From an uncultured Streptococcus sp. (GTDB lineage Bacteria; Bacillota; Bacilli; Lactobacillales; Streptococcaceae), in contig NZ_CALIIB010000107.1 in NCBI RefSeq assembly GCF_938020365.1, positions 1 through 64,000 on the forward strand: a stretch of 64,000 nucleotides of DNA. Reading direction: 5' to 3'. Of this stretch, positions 35,670 through 46,320 are shown piece after piece. Below the pieces are notes generated by a model, which was not told the DNA's origin, did no database searches, and saw only the letters and a program-made list of their open reading frames with translations. The stretch's first letter is position 1, and each line of letters opens with the position of its first letter. The position numbers were made by a program, and so were the translations under genes.

Positions 35670-37656
35670 ACATAGAGACAATTTTACGATAACTGCGAGA
35701 AGTAATCATGAAGACAATCACATAGCTGATAAAGAAGATTGCACAGACACCCAGTGTCACAGCCAGCATGAGAGCTGAGTTAAGAACACCAAGAGCAGAC
35801 AAGATCAAGCTCAGCATATGATAGGCAAAGGTCAGATGGATAAAGGCAAAGGCCAGCGGCAGGAAGAAAACAATCAAGATCTGTTTCCGAATGGTTTGTC
35901 TGATTTGCTTCTCATCCAGACCGACCTTTTGTAGAATCACAAAGCGATCCCGATCCTCGTACCCTTCTGAAATCTGCTTGTAGTAGATGATGAGGATGGT
36001 TCCCAGCATAAAGACGATTGATAGGAAGATACCGATGAAGAACATGCCACCCAGCATACCTTTGATTTCTTGCTTATCAAAAGCCGTTACCGAACCATAT
36101 ACCGCTTGATTTTCAGGCAAGGTCTGATTAAACTGCTGCAATTTTTCTTGATAAGCATCCCTCAGATTACGCTGTTCTTCCGTTGACAGCTTTGTATCAA
36201 GCCAGCCATAATAATTAAGGTTTACAGCATATTTATCTGTCATTGCAGAGAATATTTGGTCAGGATTTTTAAGAACCATGTAGATTTTCTCTGGGACGAT
36301 CATGTTCATCTGATCAGGTAAATGGCCAAAGATAAAGTCTTCTTTGAGTTCTTCCTTGATTTTAAAGGTCTGGCCAGCCAGCTGTAAGTCTTGCTTGGAA
36401 TCTAACTTCACACCTTGCTGATAAAGTGCCACTTCATCATCCCCAAGATCAAGACTTTTCCCCGTCATACTCTGATAATCCGCTTCTGAAATAGCCAAAA
36501 TATACGTTTTCGGTGTGACAAATTTTTGAGCGGCAGCATTGATATCGAGCTGGTTGCCAGCACGACTTGTCACTCCCATCGTATAGTATGGATAGACACC
36601 TTTCTTAGTGACTGGTAACTGTTGCTCATTCACAAACTCTGTCAGCACTTGGTCCATCTGCTCACCTGTGGTTCCTTTTCCTTGAATGCTAAAATCATGA
36701 GGAAACATAGCCTTTTGCATGTAGTCACCGCCAGCATAGATATTAGCTCCGCCAGATAAGGTTACCAAAACCATGGTTGATAGGATGGCAATTGTTGCCA
36801 AGCCCACCGCATTTTTCTTCATGCGGAAAATCAGGTTGGAAACGGAAATCATGTTATTAGGTTGGTAATAATAGGACTTCCTTTTTTTCAAAAATTGTAG
36901 AAAGACTGTAATTCCAGCATTAAAGAGTAGATAGGTGCCTAGAATCACAAAGAGCACTGCGACAAAGAATGTAAAGACTGCTGACAAGGGATTGGTCACT
37001 CCTAGTGCAAGGAAATAACCGTATGCCAAGGCTGCAAGCCCCAGTAGTGTCTGCAGGAATAAAAAGCGACTTTTCTTTTCTCCGCTATTCTTCTCTTTGA
37101 CCAATTGCAACGCATCAAGCTTTCTCAGACGCAGACCATTGCTAATCATCAAGCAGAAAAAGACAAAGGCATAGAAAACAGCAACCGCGATAACGACAGC
37201 AGGCTGAAAAGTTGACACCAAGACGACCTTTATCGCCATGATTTTTAGCAAGAGAGCATAGATCAACTGGTCAAATAAGAGCCCAATCCCTAGTCCAAGG
37301 ATAAGGGTGACCAGACCAAATACTAGTAATTCAATTACCACCATGACAAAGAGGTGGAATTTATTGAGCCCTAGCACACTGTAGAGGCCCAGCTCTTTGG
37401 AGCGATTCTTGAAAACAAAGCTATTAGCATAAAAGACGATAATGCTGGTCGTGATGCTGACAATCACCATCCCAAAAGATAGCACCATAGAAACGGCGCT
37501 TGCCCCCGTCATTTTTACTAAATTAGGATTAAAGGTCAGGGAGAAAAAGATGTAGGAGATGGCGATAGCCAGACAAGTCGCCAGAGCGAAAGGATAATAA
37601 AGCTTACGATTTTTGATTAAGTTAGAAAGCGCAAGCTTACTAGTTAATCTAAGCAT
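35668..37656 (-). CDS. BceB-type ABC transporter permease, copy 1
   Basis: 662 residues, ten membrane segments in the 1+3+... FtsX-like order with a large extracellular domain (about 300-520) between segments, as in BceB/VraG/MbrB permeases that remove bacitracin-like or lantibiotic peptides from lipid targets and signal to BceS. The start overlaps the ATPase gene by 8 bases, with GAGG 9 bases upstream of the ATG. It is clearly related to the copy at 50933 but has diverged in sequence. Confidence 0.9.
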   Translation of the reverse strand: MLRLTSKLALSNLIKNRKLYYPFALATCLAIAISYIFFSLTFNPNLVKMTGASAVSMVLSFGMVIVSITTSIIVFYANSFVFKNRSKELGLYSVLGLNKFHLFVMVVIELLVFGLVTLILGLGIGLLFDQLIYALLLKIMAIKVVLVSTFQPAVVIAVAVFYAFVFFCLMISNGLRLRKLDALQLVKEKNSGEKKSRFLFLQTLLGLAALAYGYFLALGVTNPLSAVFTFFVAVLFVILGTYLLFNAGITVFLQFLKKRKSYYYQPNNMISVSNLIFRMKKNAVGLATIAILSTMVLVTLSGGANIYAGGDYMQKAMFPHDFSIQGKGTTGEQMDQVLTEFVNEQQLPVTKKGVYPYYTMGVTSRAGNQLDINAAAQKFVTPKTYILAISEADYQSMTGKSLDLGDDEVALYQQGVKLDSKQDLQLAGQTFKIKEELKEDFIFGHLPDQMNMIVPEKIYMVLKNPDQIFSAMTDKYAVNLNYYGWLDTKLSTEEQRNLRDAYQEKLQQFNQTLPENQAVYGSVTAFDKQEIKGMLGGMFFIGIFLSIVFMLGTILIIYYKQISEGYEDRDRFVILQKVGLDEKQIRQTIRKQILIVFFLPLAFAFIHLTFAYHMLSLILSALGVLNSALMLAVTLGVCAIFFISYVIVFMITSRSYRKIVSM

Positions 37657-38416
37657 GAGCTTCCACCTCACTTGCCATAACCGTCAGAGTATCGGAAATC
37701 TCTTGGAACATCTGCCGCTCGGTCTTGTTGCCGCGGAAGATTTGATTGTAGAGAATCCCATCCTTGATAAAGAGCACCCGCTTGGCCCGACTAGCTGCCG
37801 AAGTCGAGTGGGTTACCATGAGAATGGTTTGGCCGCGATCATTGATGTCGTCAAAGACATCCAAGAGAGCCGCCGAAGACTTAGAATCCAGCGCTCCTGT
37901 TGGCTCATCCGCCAACAAGATCTCAGGCTCAGTGATAATAGCGCGGGCTACCGCCACCCGCTGCTTTTGACCACCAGAAATTTCATATGGAAACTTCTCT
38001 TGGAGTTTATTTATCCCCAGTTCGTTGCAGGTCGTAACTAGCTTTTGCATCATTTCGGTAATAGGACGACGAGAGAGCACCAAAGGCAGCAGGATATTAT
38101 CCTTGACCGATAAGGTATCCAGCAAGTTAAAATCTTGAAAGACAAAGCCTAATTTTTCTCGGCGGAAGCTGGAAGCCTGGCTGTTTTTGATGGTTGCTGT
38201 GTCAGTTCCGTTAAGAAAGACGCGGCCCTCAGTTGGCTTGTCCAGCATGGCTAGGATGTTGAGCAGGGTAGATTTCCCAGAACCTGATTCCCCCATGATG
38301 GCGACATATTCGCCTTTCTCCACTGTAAAGTGAATGTCCTTTAGCGCCTCTACTTGGCTGCCCTGAAAGCGAGTTTTATAAATCTTTTTCACGTGTTGTA
38401 CATCTAATAATGTCAT
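37649..38416 (-). CDS. BceA-type ABC transporter ATPase, copy 1
   Basis: 255 residues. Walker A GESGSGKSTLL, Q-loop FVFQDFNLLD, signature SGGQKQRVAVARA, Walker B ILLADEPTGALD and switch MVTHS are all intact. Residues 1-250 are identical to the ATPase at 52914; the two proteins differ only in the last few residues. It is transcribed from a BceR-like promoter at 38549-38621. Confidence 0.93.
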   Translation of the reverse strand: MTLLDVQHVKKIYKTRFQGSQVEALKDIHFTVEKGEYVAIMGESGSGKSTLLNILAMLDKPTEGRVFLNGTDTATIKNSQASSFRREKLGFVFQDFNLLDTLSVKDNILLPLVLSRRPITEMMQKLVTTCNELGINKLQEKFPYEISGGQKQRVAVARAIITEPEILLADEPTGALDSKSSAALLDVFDDINDRGQTILMVTHSTSAASRAKRVLFIKDGILYNQIFRGNKTERQMFQEISDTLTVMASEVEAHA

Positions 38417-38548
38417 ACTTGAACCTCTTTTTTTATTTATATGTAAAATGGTTATTTAGCTTAGCTTTCAATGCTTTATTAGCTGGCTCTGCTCCAAGAT
38501 TACCTGAGCCACTGCCCCTACTGAAAGCAAACTAAAAACGATACTATT

Positions 38549-38621
38549 ATCATACCGAAAAGCCCGATAAGTTTCCATAAGCTAATCTTTCATTTTGGAC
38601 GCTAATCTTACATTTTTGTCA
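38549..38621 (-). promoter_or_regulatory. BceR-like promoter of bceAB copy 1
   Basis: Minus strand: TGACA-AAAA-TGTAA (38608-38621), TGAAAG 20 bases on, 8 bases, ATGGAA, 18 bases, TATGAT (38549-38554). The leader to bceA is about 125 bases. Confidence 0.75.
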
Positions 38622-38742
38622 CTTAGCGATTTTCCCGTTATGGAAAAACCTGATGTTCATTAGAGAGAGCAGGCTGTATGATTTGGGCTGCTTTCCCAGT
38701 TTGCCTCTTTAAACTTTCAGTTACATTTGGGCAAAAAGGCGG

Positions 38743-38918
38743 TAGGACTGGGAAAAAAGGCCTAGCCTCTCAATTGTCTTTGGATTGTCGAGCAAGACGC
38801 AGTGGTTGAGTGGGCTCTACTACGCTGATTTCATCAGCTTTTACAGCCCTACTCAACTGTGCGGAGGTGGGACGACGAAATCGAATTCTAACGAATGACC
38901 GATTTCTGTCCCACTCTC
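38743..38918. repeat. Dispersed intergenic repeat, copy 2
   Basis: Same sequence and orientation as 1010-1184; its left end is slightly decayed (TAGGACTGGG) and it ends TGTCCCACTCTC. Confidence 0.85.
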
Positions 38919-38942
38919 CAGCCCCTTCACTGCATCTGCTTC

Positions 38943-39074
38943 TTAATGACTATATTGTAGCCAGAAATAATACTGGCTTGATGCACAACCCAGTCTGGTT
39001 TTTTCGATTTCTTCTTTGGAAATCTTTTGCGCCATTTGTGTTTTTTGTTTATGGTTGAAGAGATTTGTTTTCAT
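38943..39074 (-). CDS. 43-residue peptide, unrecognised
   Basis: A short gene with AGGAGG 7 bases before the ATG: MKTNLFNHKQKTQMAQKISK, then EEIEKTRLGCASSQ and an aromatic end QYYFWLQYSH. It has a well-spaced BceR-like promoter 50 bases upstream, and repeat copies 2 and 3 flank the unit. It could be a small regulated peptide, a leader-type peptide or the remnant of a longer gene cut by the repeat; the stop lies 25 bases from copy 2. Confidence 0.55.
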   Translation of the reverse strand: MKTNLFNHKQKTQMAQKISKEEIEKTRLGCASSQYYFWLQYSH

Positions 39075-39129
39075 AGTGGGCCTCCTTTTATTTGGATATT
39101 ATTTGTGATTTGTTTTTCCTTACATCTAT

Positions 39130-39202
39130 ATGATATAAAATTCCCCGTCCCGCTACCATCGAATAACCTTTCATTTTAGGATTTAAACTTACATTTTTGT
39201 CA
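39130..39202 (-). promoter_or_regulatory. BceR-like promoter of the 43-residue peptide gene
   Basis: Minus strand: TGACA-AAAA-TGTAA (39189-39202), TGAAAG 20 bases on, 8 bases, ATGGTA, 18 bases, TATCAT (39130-39135). Confidence 0.72.
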
Positions 39203-39277
39203 TCTTAAACAGAAAGTTTGACGATTGATAGTTCAGTTGCTCTATTTTCTACAATTCCCCAGAAAAAAACAGCAAAA

Positions 39278-39452
39278 GAGGCTGGGACAAAAGTCCTAGC
39301 CTCTCAATTGTCTTTGGATTGTCGAGCAAGACGCAGTGGTTGAGTGGGCTCTACTACGCTGATTTCATCAGCTTTTACAGCCCTACTCAACTGTGCGGAG
39401 GTGGGACGACGAAATCGAATTCTAACGAATTCCCGATTTCTGTCCCACTCTC
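39278..39452. repeat. Dispersed intergenic repeat, copy 3
   Basis: 175 bp, starting GAGGCTGGGACA and ending TGTCCCACTCTC; nearly identical to copy 1. It lies 44 bases from the bgaA stop and may serve as its transcript end. Confidence 0.88.
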
Positions 39453-39496
39453 TTCATTCGACAGCTTTAGTTGTCAAGATTAATCTTCTACGAGAC

Positions 39497-42400
39497 TTAA
39501 TCTTCTTTTTTCTTTAGTTTTGCTACAAGACTAGCTACTAAGCTTAACAATCCCATTCCTGCCAGTGCTGCTAGCTGTGCAGAACGGTTTCCTGTGTTTG
39601 GCAAACGACCACTGTCTGTTTGACTTACTTTTCTAGCTTCCAAGTTTGTTTCTTTAGCCTTTGGCTCTTCCTCAGCTTTTGCTGGTGCTTGAGCAGGTCT
39701 TTCTGCAGCTGGCTGAGTCGGACTTTGACCTTTCTCAACTTCTACAATCCGAGTTTCGCCCTTACCAGTCTCTTCCGGTTTTTGAAGAGTCACATGATGA
39801 TGTTCAGGTGATGGCTGAGAATCTTCTTTCTTCGTTCCGACCAGTACGATTCGATCTGTCGGAGCTTGGAGAACTTCTCGTAGCTTTTCTTCTCGCTTAC
39901 CATCTGGATAAACTTCTGTGAGAACTCGTTCCTGACCATTTTGGCCTTCTTGAACTACACGACTTTCTCCTCGTTTGAGCGTCGGATCCTCTTTTTCAAC
40001 TGTTTGGAAGTTGAGCTCTTGTTCGAGAACCTCTAGACTTGGAAGTTCCTCTTGAACAGCAGCTGCAGTTTTCCCAGTCACTGGTTTTTCCTTGGTCAAT
40101 TGGATGCGGTATTCCTTAACCTGCTTACCATTTTCTGAAACAAGGCGCACCAAGACTGGCAAATGATCATCTCCACTATCCACAACCGTTGAAGCTACTT
40201 GGTCGCTCTCTGCTACTGTAATCTTCGGACGTTGACCAGTATAGGTCACTTGGTAATTCTGACGCTCTTGAGAGAAGTCTAGCAGTTCTTTTCCATCTAC
40301 CAAAATCTTAGAATTTGTACTTTCCTTAGCCAATTCGCTTGGTGCCAAGAAGGTCATTTCCGTCAGAGCAACTCCATTCTTGTCATTTTTTCTTTCCATT
40401 CGCCATCTCATCGCTTTCGACTTGACAGCCTTAAAGCTTGCTGTAAGTTCCGTGCCTGCCTGGATTTCCTGGTTGATGTTATATGGAACAGCCTCCCAGT
40501 TGTCAGGGTTGTTAAACGGATGATTCGGCTCGTAGGCTTGGTAGTTTGAGTAATAGACAGGAGCATCAAAATCCGGTCCAACATAGCGCTCTAAAACAAG
40601 CTTAGATGGTGCATCTGTTCCGCTATCGGCAAAGAAGCGCAGTTTGGCTTGAACGACCGTCCGCTCGACAATCTTGCCTTGGTTCTTGAAGATGACACCT
40701 ACTGAGACTTCTGGATTCGCTGACGGAGTGGCAGACCAGTTGGTCCAACGACGACTGTCATCATGATCCCCATCATTGATATAGTCCACACGGTCATGAG
40801 AACCTGGGTCAATATCATTGGTTGCTGAAGCAAAGGCTTGATTGCCATTTTCATCATAATATGGATTGTCTGACACAGACGCGCCTTGCTTACCGGTCAC
40901 TCGGACAGAGAGTTCGACAGGTAGGCCACTACCTAGCAGGCGACCTCGAACAGTAAATTCGCCAGCTTTTGCCAGATTTTCAGCTGGAACTGGCTCCCAT
41001 TCAACAGTCAGGTCTTTGACTTCATAGTCTGATTTACCAGTGAAGTAAACAGGAACTTTGTTTGGCAAGTCTAGGCTTTGACCTAGGTGAAGCAAGCGAG
41101 ACTGTTTCACCGCTGCTAATGGCTTGCGAGCCAGCAAGTCTTTATCATTTGTAAAGTGGAGGCGGTATTCCCCGAGGATATCCCCATTTTCTGCTTTCAC
41201 GACAACACGGACAGGATCTCCCTCATGGACACCTGGCACGACTGTTGCCAGACCATTATTGCTGACACTAGCAGTTACTGCTGGTACTTGCCCGTCGTTA
41301 GCTGGGAGATAATAGTCAGTCAAGCTTGGGTTAAAGTTTGGCAAGTCTTGACCAGCCACTTGGATATGAGTTTCTGCCTCTTTCGCTGCCGCCACTTGTT
41401 TAGAGAAGATTTGGACTTCTGTGATCGAGGTTCCCCACTTGTCATCCGCTCTCATCATACGAATCCGAAGGGCATAAGTATCGACTTTATCAAAGTTAAA
41501 GTGATTCATTTCCCCAGCTTTGAGCTGATCTGGAGCTTTGAGGTTGGTCACTGGTTTCCAGTTGGCAGCATCGTTGAAGACATGCTCTTCGCTTTCGACA
41601 AAGCTAGGATTTTTAGGCGCGGTCGGCACGGCCTTGCCAGCATAATACTCGATCACGTAGGATTTCGGAGCACCAACTCCGTGATCTTCGTGGAAGGCTA
41701 CGTTCAGATTGTCTACTGCCCGCTTAGTCATAATACCAGAATCTCCAAAGAGAACGCCCACTGAAGCCTCATCTTGACGGTTCCAGTTTGTCCAACGATT
41801 GGCTGGTTGGTCATTGTAAGAAATCACCTTATCATTGACATAAGATACTAGGTCACTTGGATTGGAGTCCGAAGCAAAGGCCAGTGGCAATTCTGAGCCT
41901 GTCCATTGGTCCGAAATATTGGCTCCATTTTCAGTCTTAGCAGAGACACGGACATGGAGTTTGGTTGGCAACTGACTGCCTTCTACCTGACCAGTGACCG
42001 TGAAGACGCCTTCTTTTTGATATTGACTTGGCGAAATAGCGTCCCAAGTAACTTTTGCTGAGGAAACTTGGCCATTTGAATGGTAGGTCCGGACACTCTC
42101 TGGCAGGTGTGGTGCTTCCGCAAGTGGAGTTGTCACGCTGACTTCCTCTACTGCGACAATGCCTTCCACAGACACCTTGGCACGCGCTTCCTGCTCAATA
42201 CCTTCAACTTTTCCGACCACTTCAAAAGTGTGGTAGCGATTAAGTTTTTCTTTTTCGACAGCCTGCCAAGTAACCTTATGAACTTTAGGGAAACCTTTGT
42301 CGTACTCAACCGTCACGGTTGTTGGCAGTTTTGGTTCTTGATGCAAGTCTGTTACCACATGGACTGGGCGGACTGCTTGAACCACTTTCTTCTCCGTATT

Positions 42401-45400
42401 GGCTTGAATCGCTAGTTCCACTTGCCCTTCAGCACCGTCATACTCTGCTTTCAGAGTCACATTTCCTGGCTTGTGCAGTTCTAAAGTTCCTTTACGAACG
42501 GCAACTTCTCCTTCACCTTTCGTAGAGAAGGCCACCTTATCAGCCTGTAAAACTGCCTGAGTGCCATCTTGATAGTGAGCCAAAACAGTTAATTGGACAG
42601 TCTGGTCTTCTTTGAGACCGTCAGCTTGCTCAACTTGGAGACTCAAATGGTCAATTTTCGGTGCTTCTTCTAGGAATTGCACTGCATAAGTTTGCAGGGC
42701 TCCACCATCTTTTGGCTGGACATAAATATTTGCGCGCATACCGTTTGAAGCACTAGCTTGAACCACTGTCACATCCGCATTTTCAGCTGTAGCCGCCACT
42801 GAAGGGAGTTGCGCTCCATAGGCAAGGCTTTGATAATGGACTGGTTTTTGACTAGTCAGGTCCGATACTGCCTCACCACCCACAGTCACTAGTGGCGTCA
42901 CAGGTCCAGCTGCTTGCCCTTCTTCAACGAGCAAGGTAGCAGAAATGGTATCGCCTGCTAGATGACCTGTCATTGGAATACGAGAACCTGCCACAGACAA
43001 TTTAGCTTGATCTTCTGGCGCGATTTCCCATCTATCTACATCATAATGTTCGACACTGCCGTCAGTTAGAGCAAGAGGGATCGACTTGTCTACACTGTTC
43101 AAGTCCGTTCCAGGAGCTACTCGTTTGATGACTGGCAATTCTCTTTCAACAGCTAAAACTTCCACTCGTGCTTCTACTTGGCGGCCGTCTGCCTCTCCTT
43201 TGACGGTTACAATACCTGAATGGCTAACGTCTGCTTGTGACCAAGTCACAGGGCGTTCCGCACGACTACCGTCACTGTAAACAAAAGGAACTGTCGCGGG
43301 CAAGCTTGGAGCTTGTCCCAAAACTGTACGAACGTTTGGCACTTCTGTACCTAAAACGGTCTTTTCTTTCTGCTCATCTTTGCCAGTAAAGACCGTTACT
43401 TGGTCTGATTTTAATAAACCAGAATGGGCAGTCAGCGTGAATTTACCGGCTTGGTCTGTTGATTTGACAATGGAAACTCCCTTACCGTTAAAGGCTTTGC
43501 GAATCCAAGAACCGTCTGCTTGTTCCTTGTAACGTTCACGACTGGCTTGCTCACCATTGTCTACACCGACAAGCTGGCCTTGTCCATGCAACTGGAAGCG
43601 AACCAGGTTATTGGCCGTTGGCACGACATTGCCGTTACGATCGACGATTTCATAGTAGATATAGGTCAAGTCTTTTCCATCTGCTGCGATAGCGTGCTCT
43701 TCCTTGACCAAGCGCACTCCTGCTGGCTGACCTGCTGTGACAATCTTGTCGCGGGCGATTTCTTTACCTTGCTCGTCACGAGCTACAGCTTCCAAAGTGC
43801 CTGGCTGATAAGCCACTTTCCACTCAAGGTAGAGTTCTTGAGGATTTGCTCCTTCTTGGTAGCTGCGGCCATCGCTGGTTTCTTTTTTATTAAATTTCTT
43901 AACTCCCAAAGATTGGTTGTTCAAGTACAATTCGACGCTAGCAGCGTTGGAGTATGCACGGACTGGTATTTTATTTTCAGCATCTGCAACATTGTCTGCC
44001 AAGTCTTGATCTTCCCAGTTCCAGTGAGGAAGCAGGTGAACCATCGGTTTCTTCTTAGCTGAAACCCACTGACTTTGGTAAAGATAATAGTCATTTTTCG
44101 GAATACCCGCCGTGTCCACTATTCCGAAATAAGAGCTCTTTACAGGTGTGCTGTTTTGGTTGTGCCAAGGAGTTGGCTCGCCGATATAGTCTGTACCTGT
44201 CCAAATAAATTGTCCTGCGTAGCCCGCATTGTCTCGGTCAAAGGTCCAAGAAGCAGTTGCCGTTTTACCCCAGCCAACACGGTCATTTCCATAGTCAGAC
44301 TGCTCATAGTTGCGCCAAGATTGATTGCTTCCAACCCATTCTTGCTCTGGATGGAAATAGCTGCCACGCGTACGAGTAGCTGAAGATGTTTCAGAACCAT
44401 AAATCAGCCAGTTTGGATGTTTGGCACGTAAGGCTTTGTAATTATCTTCTGAGTAGTTAAAGCCAACTGCATCCAATTCATCTGCGATCTTTTCATGACC
44501 ACCGCTACCATCACCAAAGCGGAATTTGTCAGCTCCCATCGTGACATAGCGGGTCTTATCAACTGACTTGATGACCTTGACTAAGCGTTTAACAGTCGCT
44601 AACGAATGAGCATCGCCATTAGCCTCACCGATTTCATTTCCGATTGACCACATAACGATAGCAGGATTATTTTTGCCTCTTTCAACCATGGTCCGCAGGT
44701 CATAATCAGACCATTTTTCACCCTTTTTAGCTTCTGGGTGAGTCGCATCTTTTTCAAAGAAACGACCGTAATCATAAGGCTTCTTGCCTCCATACCAAGT
44801 GTCAAAAGCCTCTTCTTGGACCATCAGACCAAGCTCCGCCGCAATCTGCAAAGTCTGCTCACTGGCAGGATTGTGGGTCGTACGAATGGAGTTGACGCCC
44901 ATTTCCTTCATTTGCTTGAGGCGACGGTACTCTGCCTTATAGTTTTCCTCTGCTCCTAGAGCCCCATGGTCATGGTGCAAGGATACTCCGTGGAACTTGA
45001 CCTTCTGGCCATTAAGAGAGAAGCCTTCGTTTGGAGTCCAGTTGTAATAACGATAGCCAAACAAGTCTTTCTTAGCATCAACTAGCTGACCATCACGATA
45101 GACCCGTGTTACCAACTCATACAAGGCAGGCTTGTCATTAAACACAGTCCACAGTTCCGGCTTTTCTACTTCTAAACTTGCTTGAATGGTACTGCTCTCG
45201 TGGGCTTTTATTTTTTGGCTAGCAGTGCGGATGAGGTCTGTGACTGCCTCACCACCACGTCTGATAATCTGATATTCTGCTGTGATTTCGTGGTCTTTAT
45301 CGTCTGTGTTGACAATCTTACTGGTCACATGAGTTGCAACCTTACCGTCTTGTTGTTTCTCAAGCTCTGGCGTTAAGATAGTCGTACCATTTTTCTCAAC

Positions 45401-46297
45401 ATGAACCTTATCTGTCACTCGTAAACTCACATCACGGTAGATCCCGCTTCCTGAATACCAACGGCTGCTTGGTTGCTTGTTGACAACGTGCACAGCGATG
45501 ACATTTTCCCGACCATCCTTGTGGAGGTATTTAGTAATATCGTATGAAAATTGATTGTAGCCATTAGGATAATGCCCGACCAGCTGGCCATTGACAAAGA
45601 CTTGCGAATCCATATAGACACCATCAAATGTGAGACGAACATTTTTATCAAGGTCTTTTTCGTCTAATTTCAGAGGCTTACGATACCAAGCATCTCCACC
45701 ATTGAGCTGGCCACCTTCATTCTGTGCAGGCGACTCATGGTCAAAATCAAAGTGGATACTCCAGTCATGAGGCAGATCCAATTTTTTCCATGATGTGACA
45801 TCCGTCTCAGCTTGGACAGCTTCCTTAGCATTAGCATTTAATTTAAAGTGCCAATTCTGATTAAAATTCACTTTTCTGTCTTCGATCATTTGGCTCACTT
45901 CTTCCTTGGTCGCAGATTTTATCTCAGGCTGCGCAGCTTTTTCTTGAGTAGCTTCTTGTGCATTCTCTTTTACTCCATTTTGAGATGTTGTTGAAACTTC
46001 CTCCACCGCTTTAGAAAGCTGAGGACTTTCTTCTTTTTTCTCCTCCTGAGAATGCACAACAGGCTCAGCTGCCTGATGTGTCACTGCTTCAGCAGTCACT
46101 TCTTCCTCAACGGGCTTTTCCTCCGTGGGCTTTTCTGCAGCAATCAACGCAGTTGTCTCCTCGGCATAAACTGGACTTGCTCCCGCCACACTTGCTCCAA
46201 ATAAGAGGAAGCACGTCCCAATCACTATCGAGCAAACGCCAATAGAAAACTTCCTTATGCTATAAATTCTCTTTCGATTCCAATGATCCTTTCCCAT
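39497..46297 (-). CDS. bgaA: Cell-wall-anchored beta-galactosidase (BgaA-like, GH2)
   Basis: 2,266 residues. It has a YSIRKFSIGVCSIVIG signal peptide, a low-complexity Glu/Ala stretch, then GH2 sugar-binding, Ig-like and TIM-barrel domains (about 140-750). The acid/base E555 is in SIGNEIGE and the nucleophile E636 in YGSETSSA. Repeated Ig-like domains and two CBM71-like modules (each with WTNW...SVGV) follow, then LPNTG, a membrane segment and KLKKKED for sortase A. Such enzymes remove terminal galactose from host glycans and aid adhesion. It is a single-gene unit with cre-like sites upstream. Confidence 0.95.
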   Translation of the reverse strand: MGKDHWNRKRIYSIRKFSIGVCSIVIGTCFLLFGASVAGASPVYAEETTALIAAEKPTEEKPVEEEVTAEAVTHQAAEPVVHSQEEKKEESPQLSKAVEEVSTTSQNGVKENAQEATQEKAAQPEIKSATKEEVSQMIEDRKVNFNQNWHFKLNANAKEAVQAETDVTSWKKLDLPHDWSIHFDFDHESPAQNEGGQLNGGDAWYRKPLKLDEKDLDKNVRLTFDGVYMDSQVFVNGQLVGHYPNGYNQFSYDITKYLHKDGRENVIAVHVVNKQPSSRWYSGSGIYRDVSLRVTDKVHVEKNGTTILTPELEKQQDGKVATHVTSKIVNTDDKDHEITAEYQIIRRGGEAVTDLIRTASQKIKAHESSTIQASLEVEKPELWTVFNDKPALYELVTRVYRDGQLVDAKKDLFGYRYYNWTPNEGFSLNGQKVKFHGVSLHHDHGALGAEENYKAEYRRLKQMKEMGVNSIRTTHNPASEQTLQIAAELGLMVQEEAFDTWYGGKKPYDYGRFFEKDATHPEAKKGEKWSDYDLRTMVERGKNNPAIVMWSIGNEIGEANGDAHSLATVKRLVKVIKSVDKTRYVTMGADKFRFGDGSGGHEKIADELDAVGFNYSEDNYKALRAKHPNWLIYGSETSSATRTRGSYFHPEQEWVGSNQSWRNYEQSDYGNDRVGWGKTATASWTFDRDNAGYAGQFIWTGTDYIGEPTPWHNQNSTPVKSSYFGIVDTAGIPKNDYYLYQSQWVSAKKKPMVHLLPHWNWEDQDLADNVADAENKIPVRAYSNAASVELYLNNQSLGVKKFNKKETSDGRSYQEGANPQELYLEWKVAYQPGTLEAVARDEQGKEIARDKIVTAGQPAGVRLVKEEHAIAADGKDLTYIYYEIVDRNGNVVPTANNLVRFQLHGQGQLVGVDNGEQASRERYKEQADGSWIRKAFNGKGVSIVKSTDQAGKFTLTAHSGLLKSDQVTVFTGKDEQKEKTVLGTEVPNVRTVLGQAPSLPATVPFVYSDGSRAERPVTWSQADVSHSGIVTVKGEADGRQVEARVEVLAVERELPVIKRVAPGTDLNSVDKSIPLALTDGSVEHYDVDRWEIAPEDQAKLSVAGSRIPMTGHLAGDTISATLLVEEGQAAGPVTPLVTVGGEAVSDLTSQKPVHYQSLAYGAQLPSVAATAENADVTVVQASASNGMRANIYVQPKDGGALQTYAVQFLEEAPKIDHLSLQVEQADGLKEDQTVQLTVLAHYQDGTQAVLQADKVAFSTKGEGEVAVRKGTLELHKPGNVTLKAEYDGAEGQVELAIQANTEKKVVQAVRPVHVVTDLHQEPKLPTTVTVEYDKGFPKVHKVTWQAVEKEKLNRYHTFEVVGKVEGIEQEARAKVSVEGIVAVEEVSVTTPLAEAPHLPESVRTYHSNGQVSSAKVTWDAISPSQYQKEGVFTVTGQVEGSQLPTKLHVRVSAKTENGANISDQWTGSELPLAFASDSNPSDLVSYVNDKVISYNDQPANRWTNWNRQDEASVGVLFGDSGIMTKRAVDNLNVAFHEDHGVGAPKSYVIEYYAGKAVPTAPKNPSFVESEEHVFNDAANWKPVTNLKAPDQLKAGEMNHFNFDKVDTYALRIRMMRADDKWGTSITEVQIFSKQVAAAKEAETHIQVAGQDLPNFNPSLTDYYLPANDGQVPAVTASVSNNGLATVVPGVHEGDPVRVVVKAENGDILGEYRLHFTNDKDLLARKPLAAVKQSRLLHLGQSLDLPNKVPVYFTGKSDYEVKDLTVEWEPVPAENLAKAGEFTVRGRLLGSGLPVELSVRVTGKQGASVSDNPYYDENGNQAFASATNDIDPGSHDRVDYINDGDHDDSRRWTNWSATPSANPEVSVGVIFKNQGKIVERTVVQAKLRFFADSGTDAPSKLVLERYVGPDFDAPVYYSNYQAYEPNHPFNNPDNWEAVPYNINQEIQAGTELTASFKAVKSKAMRWRMERKNDKNGVALTEMTFLAPSELAKESTNSKILVDGKELLDFSQERQNYQVTYTGQRPKITVAESDQVASTVVDSGDDHLPVLVRLVSENGKQVKEYRIQLTKEKPVTGKTAAAVQEELPSLEVLEQELNFQTVEKEDPTLKRGESRVVQEGQNGQERVLTEVYPDGKREEKLREVLQAPTDRIVLVGTKKEDSQPSPEHHHVTLQKPEETGKGETRIVEVEKGQSPTQPAAERPAQAPAKAEEEPKAKETNLEARKVSQTDSGRLPNTGNRSAQLAALAGMGLLSLVASLVAKLKKKED

Positions 46298-46320
46298 AGG
46301 ATCCTCCTCCTTTTTCTTTT

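Noticed and set aside
38743..39452. Composite transposon formed by repeat copies 2 and 3
   Set aside because: The repeats are direct and carry no transposase, and the DNA between them holds only a regulated small gene.
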